Part shown: piece after piece, positions 8,449-16,424 of the stretch | How the letters are laid out: every line of letters begins with the position of its first letter | How positions within the stretch are numbered: the stretch's first letter is position 1 | Origin: G963662675 sp963662675 | GTDB lineage: Bacteria; Bacteroidota; Bacteroidia; Bacteroidales; Prolixibacteraceae | Length of the DNA stretch: 64,000 nt | Direction of reading: 5' to 3' | Assembly (NCBI GenBank): GCA_963662675.2 | Contig: CAXXHP010000002.1 | Coordinates: forward strand, 558,001-622,000 | The notes under the pieces: model-generated | Database searches by the model: none | Told to the model about the DNA's origin: nothing | What the model saw: only the letters and a program-made list of their open reading frames with translations | Made by a program: the position numbers and the translations under genes

Positions 8449-9459
8449 ATGATGACAACTTATTTTATTTGGTTGGGAATTGCATTTTGCATCACTCAGT
8501 CGGCCATGTTTTCAGGATTAAATCTGGCTTTTTTCAGTCTTACCCGCCTTCGGTTAGAGATTGAAGCAGAGGCTTCACCTTTAACGGGCGCCAAAAAAGT
8601 TTTGGAAATGAGACACGATTCAAACTTTCTGCTTACAACTATCTTGTGGGGGAATGTTGGAATTAATGTATTACTGACTTTATTATCTGACTCGGTAATG
8701 GCAGGAGTTCTTTCATTTGCATTTTCAACGGTTATCATCACCTTGTTCGGAGAAATATTGCCACAAGCATACTTTTCAAGAAATGCTTTGAAAATGGCTT
8801 CTTTGTTAGCCCCTGTGCTTAGGTTCTATCAATTTGTTTTGTATCCTGTGGCGAAACCTTCAGCACTTTTGCTTGATGCATGGCTCGGAAAAGAATCTGT
8901 TCAGTTCTTTGCAGAGAACAATATCAAGCTATTTATCCGAAAACATATGGAAGAGCAAGAAAGCGAAATTGATCATGTTGAGGGAACAGGAGCAATTAAC
9001 TTTTTTTCAATGGATGATTTAAAGGTTATTAATGAAGGGGAACTTATTAACATAGAAAGTATTATTCCTCTGGAAAGCGAAAACGGGAAACTTATTTTCC
9101 CGAAGTTTACTGCTACTTCGAGTGATGATTTTATTCGCAAAATAAATAAATCTGGAGAAAAATGGATTGTATTAACGGATCTGGATAATGTGCCAAAATT
9201 AGTATTAGATGCGGATGGTTTTATTAGATCAGTACTTTTTTGCGAGGGTTGTGAAGAGATAGAAAAGTACTGCCATATTCCACATGTAATTACCGATAAG
9301 GAAACTAATCTGGATTATCTCATCATGGAATTGAAAAGTGACAGAGAGCAGGATATTGATACACCCATTGATCGAGATATTGCCTTGTTTTGGACTGATG
9401 AATGCAAACGGGTTATTACCGGAGCTGATATTTTAGGCAGGCTATTAAAAGGGATATAA
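8449..9459 (+). CDS. DUF21 (CNNM/CorB-type) membrane protein
   Basis: 336 aa. The N-terminal part (about 1-150) is a DUF21/CNNM membrane domain: four hydrophobic segments, the helix SGLNLAFFSLTRLRLE and the hallmark LFGEILPQAYFSRN, the counterpart of FGEIIPK in CorB/CNNM proteins. The soluble part (about 185-336) occupies the place of the CBS pair but is divergent; only short strands such as WIVLTDLDNVPKLVLD resemble CBS repeats. The CorC-type C-terminal domain is missing. Start codon directly follows the corA stop (ATG 8449, a second ATG at 8452). CNNM proteins export or regulate Mg2+, so pairing with CorA suggests opposite-direction or regulatory control of the same ion; that is inference. 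Confidence 0.82.
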   Translation: MMTTYFIWLGIAFCITQSAMFSGLNLAFFSLTRLRLEIEAEASPLTGAKKVLEMRHDSNFLLTTILWGNVGINVLLTLLSDSVMAGVLSFAFSTVIITLFGEILPQAYFSRNALKMASLLAPVLRFYQFVLYPVAKPSALLLDAWLGKESVQFFAENNIKLFIRKHMEEQESEIDHVEGTGAINFFSMDDLKVINEGELINIESIIPLESENGKLIFPKFTATSSDDFIRKINKSGEKWIVLTDLDNVPKLVLDADGFIRSVLFCEGCEEIEKYCHIPHVITDKETNLDYLIMELKSDREQDIDTPIDRDIALFWTDECKRVITGADILGRLLKGI

Positions 9460-9587
9460 TCTGCTAGTTATAAATATAAGCTAACGAGGGTCCATCATTT
9501 TCTTGTTTCGAAGATCCCTTCTTTATTGGGCAAGTTTCTTGAATTTTAGGTATTTTCGGGATCCAATAAATCATTTATAAATAACAG

Positions 9588-10292
9588 ATGAAGAAAATAA
9601 TTATAGATCAGGAAATATTTGATAAGTTCCCGGATTTTAAGCGAGGGATTATTGTTGTTAGCGATATTGAAAATGCGGTAGGCAACAAGCGAATTAAAAA
9701 ACCTTTAAACAAACAAATTGAAGACCGAATGGGGACGGATTGTTTAGAGTTTGAACTGGTACAAGGATGGGACGAGGTACATCGCCAATTCGGATCCAAC
9801 CCTAACAAATATCCACCGTCTATTAAATCATTACTTAAAAGAATTCAAAAGGGTGGGGGCTTTCCGTTTATTAATTCGGTAGTTGCCCTATTCAACTACA
9901 TCTCTATTAAATATCTTATTCCTTGTGGAGGAGATGACGTAGATGCTATTGAAGGAAATTTACGCCTTGGACTTTCCAATGGCCTCGAAAAATTTGTTCC
10001 ACTTGGTAGCGAGGAGCAGGAAAATCCGGAAGAAGGTGAGGTTATCTATTATGACGATAAAACCCTGAATGTAATGTGTCGCCGGTGGAATTGGAGAAAT
10101 GGAGACTTGACTAAGATTACTGAAAACTCTAAGAAAATAGTGATCAACATTGATGGAGTTGGTGTTGCTTCTCATTCCCTGATAGAGGAAGCTCGTGATG
10201 AGCTTGCCCTATTTCTTAAAGAGCAATGCAAGGCTACATTAACTGTTGATATGCTTGATAAAGATAAACGGGAACTAGATCTTGATTTTTAA
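9588..10292 (+). CDS. B3/B4 tRNA-binding domain protein
   Basis: 234-aa cytoplasmic protein made up essentially of one B3/B4 domain, the fold found in the beta subunit of phenylalanyl-tRNA synthetase (PheT). Visible family features are the central NPNKYPPSIKSLLKRI...GGGFPFINSVVALFNY region and a GDDVDAIEG segment. Stand-alone B3/B4 proteins are widespread and their substrate is unknown; a role in clearing misacylated tRNA or free amino-acid recognition has been suggested by homology only. No signal peptide. It lies between corB-like and hydrolase genes on the same strand, spaced by about 100 nt each side, so it may be its own unit. Confidence 0.8.
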   Translation: MKKIIIDQEIFDKFPDFKRGIIVVSDIENAVGNKRIKKPLNKQIEDRMGTDCLEFELVQGWDEVHRQFGSNPNKYPPSIKSLLKRIQKGGGFPFINSVVALFNYISIKYLIPCGGDDVDAIEGNLRLGLSNGLEKFVPLGSEEQENPEEGEVIYYDDKTLNVMCRRWNWRNGDLTKITENSKKIVINIDGVGVASHSLIEEARDELALFLKEQCKATLTVDMLDKDKRELDLDF

Positions 10293-10391
10293 AGCTCGGT
10301 AAAACCGACAAAGTATAATTCATCGTTTTCTTCATTCGGTAATAAATTTATCCTTAAATCTGAATTTTCAAACTCGGAGAATTGACAGACT

Positions 10392-11732
10392 ATGAAGAAA
10401 AAAATTGTTTTTACGACTTTATTTGTTCTTGTTTTGGGAGCTGTAGTTTATTTGGATCAGCTTATGCCTGTGATTACCGGATATGCCGCTAAAAACTTAG
10501 CCTCAGGTGTTTTCGTTGCCGGTCGCTCGCAGGAATCGATGGAAGTAGAGGACCTTGATTTTTCGGTAGTGAAATATACCAATAACACTATCGATTTTGA
10601 AAAGAAAGAAGTTACCAGCCGGTTTCTTTGGGGTGAGTCAAAGGCAATTTATATTGACGGTTTTGGCTGCACATTGATAGAGGGATATTCAGAAGAGGAA
10701 ATAGAAGCACGTCCTTATCAACTTGTTGAATCATCCCCTGAGAATCCTGATACCATTCCTTGGCCGATGGGTGATTTGTTGACGGATTCTATTCCTTCTG
10801 GAATAGACACTGTAAAGCTTAATGAAGCTATAAAAATGGTGATGTCGGACACAATCCCATACAAAGGAACTTTTGCCTTAACGGTCGTTTATAAAGGCGA
10901 ACTCATTGCCGAGGTATGCCGGGAAGACTTTTCATCTGATACCAAATTTTTAAGCTGGTCAATGGCAAAAAGCTTTACCAATGCATTAATTGGAATCCGG
11001 GTGAAGGAGGGAAAATTGGACATTCAAAAACCCTTGAATTTGGATCCTTGGCAGCAGGACAATCGGAGAAACATCACTTTGAATAATTTGCTGCACATGA
11101 ATAGCGGACTGGACTGGAATGAAGATTATGGAAATCTTTCAGACGTGACCATCATGCTGCATAAAGAGGGAAACATGGGGCAATACACAGCAGATAAACC
11201 ATATGCATTTCCCCCTGATTCTATATGGATCTATTCTTCGGGAACAACGAATCTTGCCAGTTTGATTTTGCGTCGTTCATTTCTGTCGGATGCAGACTAT
11301 TTTCGGTTTCCTCGTGAAGCATTATTCAATAGAATTGGAATGAAGAGTGCCATTTTTGAGCTTGATGCATCCGGCACATTTGTGGGTTCATCATACTTAT
11401 ATGCCACTATGCGCGACTATGCACGATTTGCACTCCTTTATATGAATAAGGGCAATTGGTTGGGTGAACAAATACTTCCCGAAGGTTGGGTAGATTATTC
11501 CGTACAGCCAGCCCTTGGCTCTGAGGGAGGATATGGTGCTTTTTTTTGGTTAAATTTATCAGGCGATCAACCCGATGCCCCTGAGGATACATACATGTGT
11601 AAAGGGCATGATGGTCAATTTATTTTTATCATCCCTTCTAAAGAATTGATCGTTATTCGGACGGGCTTTTCTAAGAGTGGTGAATTCGATAGCAACCTCA
11701 TGCTAGAAGGAATTTTGGACAGTTTGGATTAG
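10392..11732 (+). CDS. Membrane-anchored beta-lactamase-fold serine hydrolase
   Basis: 446 aa. A single N-terminal hydrophobic helix (about 4-21) anchors or exports the protein; residues 50-130 form an unassigned region; the rest is a class C beta-lactamase/esterase (6-aminohexanoate-dimer hydrolase-like) domain. The active-site motifs are SMAK (Ser 190, Lys 193), the Tyr motif YSS (281-283), and KGHDGQF in place of KTG. Such proteins act as esterases, D-amino peptidases or amide hydrolases; there is no reason to think of antibiotic resistance, since the Tyr motif is YSS rather than YxN and the neighbours are housekeeping genes. Substrate unknown. Confidence 0.83.
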   Translation: MKKKIVFTTLFVLVLGAVVYLDQLMPVITGYAAKNLASGVFVAGRSQESMEVEDLDFSVVKYTNNTIDFEKKEVTSRFLWGESKAIYIDGFGCTLIEGYSEEEIEARPYQLVESSPENPDTIPWPMGDLLTDSIPSGIDTVKLNEAIKMVMSDTIPYKGTFALTVVYKGELIAEVCREDFSSDTKFLSWSMAKSFTNALIGIRVKEGKLDIQKPLNLDPWQQDNRRNITLNNLLHMNSGLDWNEDYGNLSDVTIMLHKEGNMGQYTADKPYAFPPDSIWIYSSGTTNLASLILRRSFLSDADYFRFPREALFNRIGMKSAIFELDASGTFVGSSYLYATMRDYARFALLYMNKGNWLGEQILPEGWVDYSVQPALGSEGGYGAFFWLNLSGDQPDAPEDTYMCKGHDGQFIFIIPSKELIVIRTGFSKSGEFDSNLMLEGILDSLD

Positions 11733-11740
11733 GGGAATTA

Positions 11741-11802
11741 AGTAATTAACCAAGGTCATTTTGTCACTAAATTTTGGGACAGAATGACCTTGGTTAATTA
11801 CT
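11741..11802. repeat. 25-bp near-perfect inverted repeat between convergent genes
   Basis: Left arm 11741-11765 and right arm 11778-11802 are complementary over 25 bases with one G-T pair, around a 12-nt loop. It lies between the stop codons of the hydrolase and manC, so it can act as a two-way terminator. However, no T run follows either arm, and the stem is much longer than other terminators in this window. The right arm and loop contain TTTGGGACAGAATG (11773-11786), which recurs at 30458-30471. Confidence 0.75.
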
Positions 11803-11838
11803 ATGTTGAGTGGCTAAAAGTTATTTGCTAATCAAACT

Positions 11839-12927
11839 TTAAATATACTTAGGGCCTTTTAACATTTTCACATCATTTACAAATTGACGTATTTGCTGTT
11901 CGTCTTCCTTTTTGCAAACGAGCAAGGTTCCTTCCGATTCCACAACAATATACCCATCTAGTCCTTGAAGCACAGCAAGTTTGTTGTTAGGCACATTGAC
12001 AATGCAGTTTTTTGAATGGTACATCAATGTGCTATCGCCGGTTATGGAGTTGGCATTTTCGTCTTTCTCCTGATTTTCATACAGAGAGCCCCATGTTCCG
12101 AGGTCGCTCCAATCAAAGTCGGCACAAAGCACATACACATTGTTCGCTTTTTCCATGATGGCGTAATCAATGGAAATATTTTGACATTCGGAATATGTTT
12201 TATTGATGAAATGAACTTCATCACTGGTTCCGTATAACTTTTCTCCTTTTTTAAAGAGCATGGCAACATCAGGGAGGTAGGCGTCGAAGGCTGATAAAAT
12301 ACTTTTTAGCGACCATATAAAGATGCCAGAGTTCCAAAAGAACTCGCCACTTTCCATAAATATCTTGGCCATTTCTGCATTAGGCTTCTCTGTAAAGGTT
12401 TTTACTTTGTAAAAAAGTCCTAGCCCATTTTCGGGCATTCTGGATTCAACTTGAATATATCCATATCCTGTCTCTGGTCTGCTAGGCGTAATGCCTAAGG
12501 TCAGCAATGCATTGTTCTCATTCGTAAACTCCAACCCATTTCTTACCTGCTTTAGAAATTCTTCTTCTTTCAAAATTAAATGATCAGAAGGGGCAACAAT
12601 TACCTGTGCGTCAGCATTGATCTTTTTTATTTTATTACAGGCATATGCTATGCAAGGGGCTGTATTTCTTCGTAATGGCTCTAAGAGAACCTGCTCCTCT
12701 TTCAAATCTGGGAGCTGACTTAATACGAGTTCTTTATAGTCAACACTGGTTACAATCAAGAAATTTTCGATAGGGCAGACCTTTTTGAAGCGGTCAAAAG
12801 TCATTTGTATAAAAGTGCGACCTGTTCCTAATATATCCAGAAACTGTTTTGGCATTGAGCTTTTACTTAATGGCCAAAACCTACTTCCAATCCCACCGGC
12901 CATGATCACACAATAGTTATCTTTCAT
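11839..12927 (-). CDS. manC: Mannose-1-phosphate guanylyltransferase
   Basis: 362-aa cytosolic enzyme that makes GDP-mannose from mannose-1-phosphate and GTP, feeding LPS, capsule and glycoprotein glycans. The nucleotidyltransferase core is complete: MAGGIGSRFWPLSK with MPKQF at the N terminus (GxGxRxWPxS..PKQ), EPLRRNTAPCIAYA, the metal-site APSDH, ETGYGYIQ, the FTEKP segment, and NSGIFIWS. It ends with a short left-handed helix part (about 280-360) and lacks the C-terminal phosphomannose isomerase domain of the fused type II enzymes. It is a single gene with a candidate -7 box just upstream; no sugar-nucleotide gene lies beside it. Confidence 0.95.
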   Translation of the reverse strand: MKDNYCVIMAGGIGSRFWPLSKSSMPKQFLDILGTGRTFIQMTFDRFKKVCPIENFLIVTSVDYKELVLSQLPDLKEEQVLLEPLRRNTAPCIAYACNKIKKINADAQVIVAPSDHLILKEEEFLKQVRNGLEFTNENNALLTLGITPSRPETGYGYIQVESRMPENGLGLFYKVKTFTEKPNAEMAKIFMESGEFFWNSGIFIWSLKSILSAFDAYLPDVAMLFKKGEKLYGTSDEVHFINKTYSECQNISIDYAIMEKANNVYVLCADFDWSDLGTWGSLYENQEKDENANSITGDSTLMYHSKNCIVNVPNNKLAVLQGLDGYIVVESEGTLLVCKKEDEQQIRQFVNDVKMLKGPKYI

Positions 12928-12953
12928 TGAAATTATTTTTGTTCTTTAAAATT

Positions 12954-12961
12954 CAAATATA
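12954..12961 (-). promoter_or_regulatory. -7 box TATATTTG of manC
   Basis: Read on the minus strand this is TATATTTG, an exact TAnnTTTG, 26 nt before the manC ATG. A -33 element is not obvious. Confidence 0.45.
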
Positions 12962-13198
12962 CCTAATTTGATAATGATAGATTAGCTGTTTTATTGCTTT
13001 CATAACATGATAAATTTATTCAAGCCTAGAAAATAAGATACCTTATATAATCTTTTCTGATAATTAGTACCTTTAGCCAATCGTATAGCTTACGTAAGTA
13101 GTCTGTCTATGTTTGCTCGTATATTGGGTTAAACAAATGAAGGCTGTTTTATACGAGGTTTAATGCGATTTTGATTATAGTCACTTAAGTTTTTCTAG

Positions 13199-13936
13199 AT
13201 GAAATTCTTTTTTCATATGGGCAGATATTTTGCAATGCTCGGCCGGGTTTTTTCAAGACCTGAACGAACACGGATCTATTTGCGCAAACTACTTCTTGAA
13301 ATAGAAAGCCTTGGGATTAATTCTGTGGGTATTGTTGCAATTATTTCTATTTTTATGGGGGGCATTATTACCCTTCAGGTAGCATATAATATGTCAAATC
13401 CCTTACTGCCTGTATATTTGATTGGGCTAGGGAATCGTGACACCCTGTTGCTTGAGTTTTCATGTACAATTATGGGGCTTATTATGGCCGGTAAAATTGG
13501 ATCAAATATTTCATCTGAGATTGGCAGCATGCGTGTGACAGAACAGATTGATGCTCTGGAAATATTGGGTGTGAATTCAGCAAGCTATCTTATCCTGCCG
13601 AAGATTATGGCGGTTGTATTTATTTTCCCCTTTCTTTTTATTATAAGCGTATTTTTTGGTTTGCTTGGAGGTTTGTTTGTTGGGCCGGCAGTGGGTGCAG
13701 TTTCTGCCCCTGATTACATCAATGGTATTCAGTATATGTTTGAGCCATACTATGTGTATTTCTCCATGATTAAAACCCTTGTATTCGGATTTTTGGTTGC
13801 CTCAATACCTTCTTACTTTGGGTATTATGTGGAAGGTGGTGCTTTTGAAGTTGGGGCGGCCAGCACACGCGCAGTCGTAAGCACAAATATTATGATTTTG
13901 GTGTTTGATTTAATTTTAACTCAATTGCTATTTTAA
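13199..13936 (+). CDS. mlaE: MlaE-family ABC permease
   Basis: 245-aa inner-membrane permease of the Mla/Ttg2/TRIGALACTOSYLDIACYLGLYCEROL1-like lipid transporters that move phospholipids between inner and outer membranes. It has an amphipathic N-terminal helix followed by five hydrophobic segments; family blocks are GVGIVAIISIFMGGIITLQ-like (here starting near residue 44), the LEFSCTIMGLIMAGKIGSNISSE...MRVTEQIDALEILG cytoplasmic loop and the DLILTQLLF end. The stop codon overlaps the mlaF ATG by one base (TAATG), so the two are translationally coupled. An mlaD (MCE) gene is not present here, so it must be elsewhere. Confidence 0.93.
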   Translation: MKFFFHMGRYFAMLGRVFSRPERTRIYLRKLLLEIESLGINSVGIVAIISIFMGGIITLQVAYNMSNPLLPVYLIGLGNRDTLLLEFSCTIMGLIMAGKIGSNISSEIGSMRVTEQIDALEILGVNSASYLILPKIMAVVFIFPFLFIISVFFGLLGGLFVGPAVGAVSAPDYINGIQYMFEPYYVYFSMIKTLVFGFLVASIPSYFGYYVEGGAFEVGAASTRAVVSTNIMILVFDLILTQLLF

Positions 13937-14706
13937 TGATTAGAGTAGAAAATATACTAAAGTCATTTGAAGGAAAGACCGTTTTGGAAAATATCACAAC
14001 GGAATTTAAACAAGGACAAACCAATCTCATTATTGGACGTAGTGGATCAGGTAAAACCGTTCTTCTAAAATCAATTGTTGGATTACACGAGGTTGATAGT
14101 GGAAGCATCTATTACGATGACCGCAACTTTACGACCATGGAGATGAAACTCAGGAAAACGTTGAGACAGGAAATGGGAATGGTTTTTCAGGGCGGAGCCT
14201 TATTTGACTCTCTCTCGGTAGAAGAGAATGTTCGTTTCCCTCTTGATATGTTTACAAATCAAACTACGGAAGAGAAGCAGAAAAGGGTTGAGTTTTGCCT
14301 TAGTCGTGTGAATATTAATAAAGATGCACATAGGCTTTCTCCATCTGAAATATCTGGAGGAATGAAAAAGAGAGTTGCAATTGCTCGTGCAATTGCCCTA
14401 AATCCCAAATATCTATTTTGTGATGAACCTAACTCTGGGCTTGATCCTGAAACATCAATAGTCATTGACAGCTTAATCCATGAAATTACGGTCGAGTTTA
14501 ATATGACAACAATCATCAATACGCATGATATGAACTCTGTTATGGAGATCGGCGATAAAATTCTTTTTATCAGTGATGGTGAAATGTGTTGGGAAGGTTC
14601 AAAAACAGAAATTCTGCATGCTGAAAATAAAAAGCTACAGGACTTTGTTTTCGCAAACCGCGAATACCGTAAACTTAGGGACGAAAAAATCAAAGAAGAG
14701 TCTTAA
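13936..14706 (+). CDS. mlaF: MlaF-family ABC transporter ATPase
   Basis: 256-aa ATP-binding subunit that powers the MlaE permease encoded directly upstream. All ABC motifs are intact: Walker A GRSGSGKT (about 34-41), Q-loop in MVFQGGALFDSLSV, signature SGGMKKR, Walker B YLFCDEPNSGLDP, and the switch histidine in INTHDM. The GGALFDSLSVEENV stretch after the Q-loop is typical of the Mla subfamily. It converges on porX with a single base between the stop codons (14706 and 14708). Confidence 0.95.
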   Translation: MIRVENILKSFEGKTVLENITTEFKQGQTNLIIGRSGSGKTVLLKSIVGLHEVDSGSIYYDDRNFTTMEMKLRKTLRQEMGMVFQGGALFDSLSVEENVRFPLDMFTNQTTEEKQKRVEFCLSRVNINKDAHRLSPSEISGGMKKRVAIARAIALNPKYLFCDEPNSGLDPETSIVIDSLIHEITVEFNMTTIINTHDMNSVMEIGDKILFISDGEMCWEGSKTEILHAENKKLQDFVFANREYRKLRDEKIKEES

Positions 14707-14707
14707 C

Positions 14708-16264
14708 TCAACTTTTCGGTGAAAGTGTGATTACCGGAATTATCATTTCTTCCAACGAAATACCACCATGTTGGAAAGTATCTTTATAGTACTGAGCGTA
14801 ATAGTTGTAATTGTTCGGATAAGCAAAGAAGTCATCATTCATAGCAAAAATAAATTTTGAGCTAACATTCCTACCTGGCAGGTAAGCCTTTTCGGGATGG
14901 GTAATTTCAAATACGTGTTTAGGATTGTAATTAAGATTTCGGCCAAGTTTATAACGAAGATTGGTAACTGTTTCTCGGTCACCGATCACTTTCACCGGAT
15001 TATCTACCCGTATCGTTCCATGATCAGTTGTAAGGACAACCTTTATGTTATTTTCGGCTAAGCCTTTTAATAATTCCAAAAGGGATGAATGATTAAACCA
15101 AGTGAGTGTAAGTGAACGATAGGCTTTTTCATCACTGGCCAACTCTTTCATCATTTCCATTTCTGTCCGGGCATGCGACATCATGTCTACAAAGTTGAAA
15201 ACCATTACAGATAGGTCGTGTTGTAGAATAGTCCCCAGATTGTCCATCAGTTTTTTACCTGACTTGACATTGGTTATTTTTTCAAAATATAGTTTTTCCT
15301 TTCTTCCCAAACGGGTCATTTGAGTTTGCATCAATTCTTTCTCATGCCTATTCTTGTTCCCCTCATTGTCATCATCTTCCCATAAGTTGGGGTAATTTTT
15401 CGCAATTTCGGCAGGCATTAAGCCTGAGAAAATAGCATTTCGAGCATACATTGTTGCTGTAGGAAGAATACTGTAATAGAGTTCCTCTTCTTCACTTCTG
15501 AAATATTGGTTTACCACTTTACTAAGTACCCTGAATTGATCGTATCTGAGGTTGTCAATGACCAGCACAAATACTTTCTGCTTTTTATCAAGCAGAGGAA
15601 AAACCTTATTGCGAAAAATGTCAGGAGAAAGCATTGGACGATCTTGTGTCCCTTTCTCAAACCAGCTCAGGTAATTGTTTTTAATGTAGCGACAAAAGGT
15701 ATTGTTTGCTTCTGTCTTCTGCATTTTTAGTACCTCGTCCATTGTCGAGTCCTGTGAAGAACCTAGTTCCAGTTCCCAAAAAACTAATTTTCGATAGATG
15801 TCTTTCCAATCATTGAAGTCGAGGCGTTCATTTAAGCGCATTCCTATTTTTGAGAATTCACTTTGATAATCGGAGGTAGTTTTCCGGGTGACCAGTTCGC
15901 GCTGATCTACATTCTTTTTTATCGAAAGAAGTATTTGTTTTGGGTTGACCGGTTTAATTAGGTAATCAGCAATTTTTGACCCAATTGCCTGATCCATAAT
16001 TTCTTCCTCCTCGCTCTTTGTTATCATTACTACCGGTACATTGGGCTTAACTGTTTTTATCTCGCTCAAGGTTTGGAGACCAGTTAGTCCAGGCATGTTT
16101 TCATCCAGAAAAATAATATCGAAATGGTTATCACGCACCAAATCAATAGCATCTGCACCATTAGTGGCAGTCATGACATCATACCCTTTTTCTTCCAGAA
16201 AAATAATGTGTGCACGTAAAATATCTATTTCATCATCAGTCCAGAGTATACGGATCTTCCTCAT
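14708..16264 (-). CDS. porX: PorX: receiver-PglZ response regulator of type IX secretion
   Basis: 518 aa from the start at 16264 (MRKIRILWTDDEID), the same length as PorX of Porphyromonas gingivalis; an ATG 45 nt upstream is in frame but adds 15 residues not expected in the family. Residues 1-118 are a CheY-like receiver with acidic pair Asp 10/11, phospho-acceptor Asp 54 in IIFLDENMPG, Thr 82 and Lys 104. The C-terminal half is a PglZ/alkaline-phosphatase-fold domain with metal-site motifs VLVIDNLRYDQ, TTDHGTIRVDN and QHGGISLEE. PorX is known to control expression and function of the type IX secretion system with the kinase PorY and sigma factor SigP. The next gene upstream on the same strand is porW/sprE, another member of that pathway. 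Confidence 0.94.
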   Translation of the reverse strand: MRKIRILWTDDEIDILRAHIIFLEEKGYDVMTATNGADAIDLVRDNHFDIIFLDENMPGLTGLQTLSEIKTVKPNVPVVMITKSEEEEIMDQAIGSKIADYLIKPVNPKQILLSIKKNVDQRELVTRKTTSDYQSEFSKIGMRLNERLDFNDWKDIYRKLVFWELELGSSQDSTMDEVLKMQKTEANNTFCRYIKNNYLSWFEKGTQDRPMLSPDIFRNKVFPLLDKKQKVFVLVIDNLRYDQFRVLSKVVNQYFRSEEEELYYSILPTATMYARNAIFSGLMPAEIAKNYPNLWEDDDNEGNKNRHEKELMQTQMTRLGRKEKLYFEKITNVKSGKKLMDNLGTILQHDLSVMVFNFVDMMSHARTEMEMMKELASDEKAYRSLTLTWFNHSSLLELLKGLAENNIKVVLTTDHGTIRVDNPVKVIGDRETVTNLRYKLGRNLNYNPKHVFEITHPEKAYLPGRNVSSKFIFAMNDDFFAYPNNYNYYAQYYKDTFQHGGISLEEMIIPVITLSPKS

Positions 16265-16424
16265 ATTATTATTTGAATATTGTAAGATGGTAAATTTTAT
16301 TCCCAGCAACGTATCTATCCATCAGTTAAATGGAAGTGATATGTGTTTCAGTTTGTTCCCGGATATCAGTAATGTAAACAAAAAACTGTCTATTAAAGTA
16401 TGTCTTTAACAAAGATTAACTCGA

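Noticed and set aside
10392..11732. Beta-lactamase resistance gene
   Set aside because: Only the fold and SxxK are shared; the Tyr motif and context point to an esterase or peptidase.
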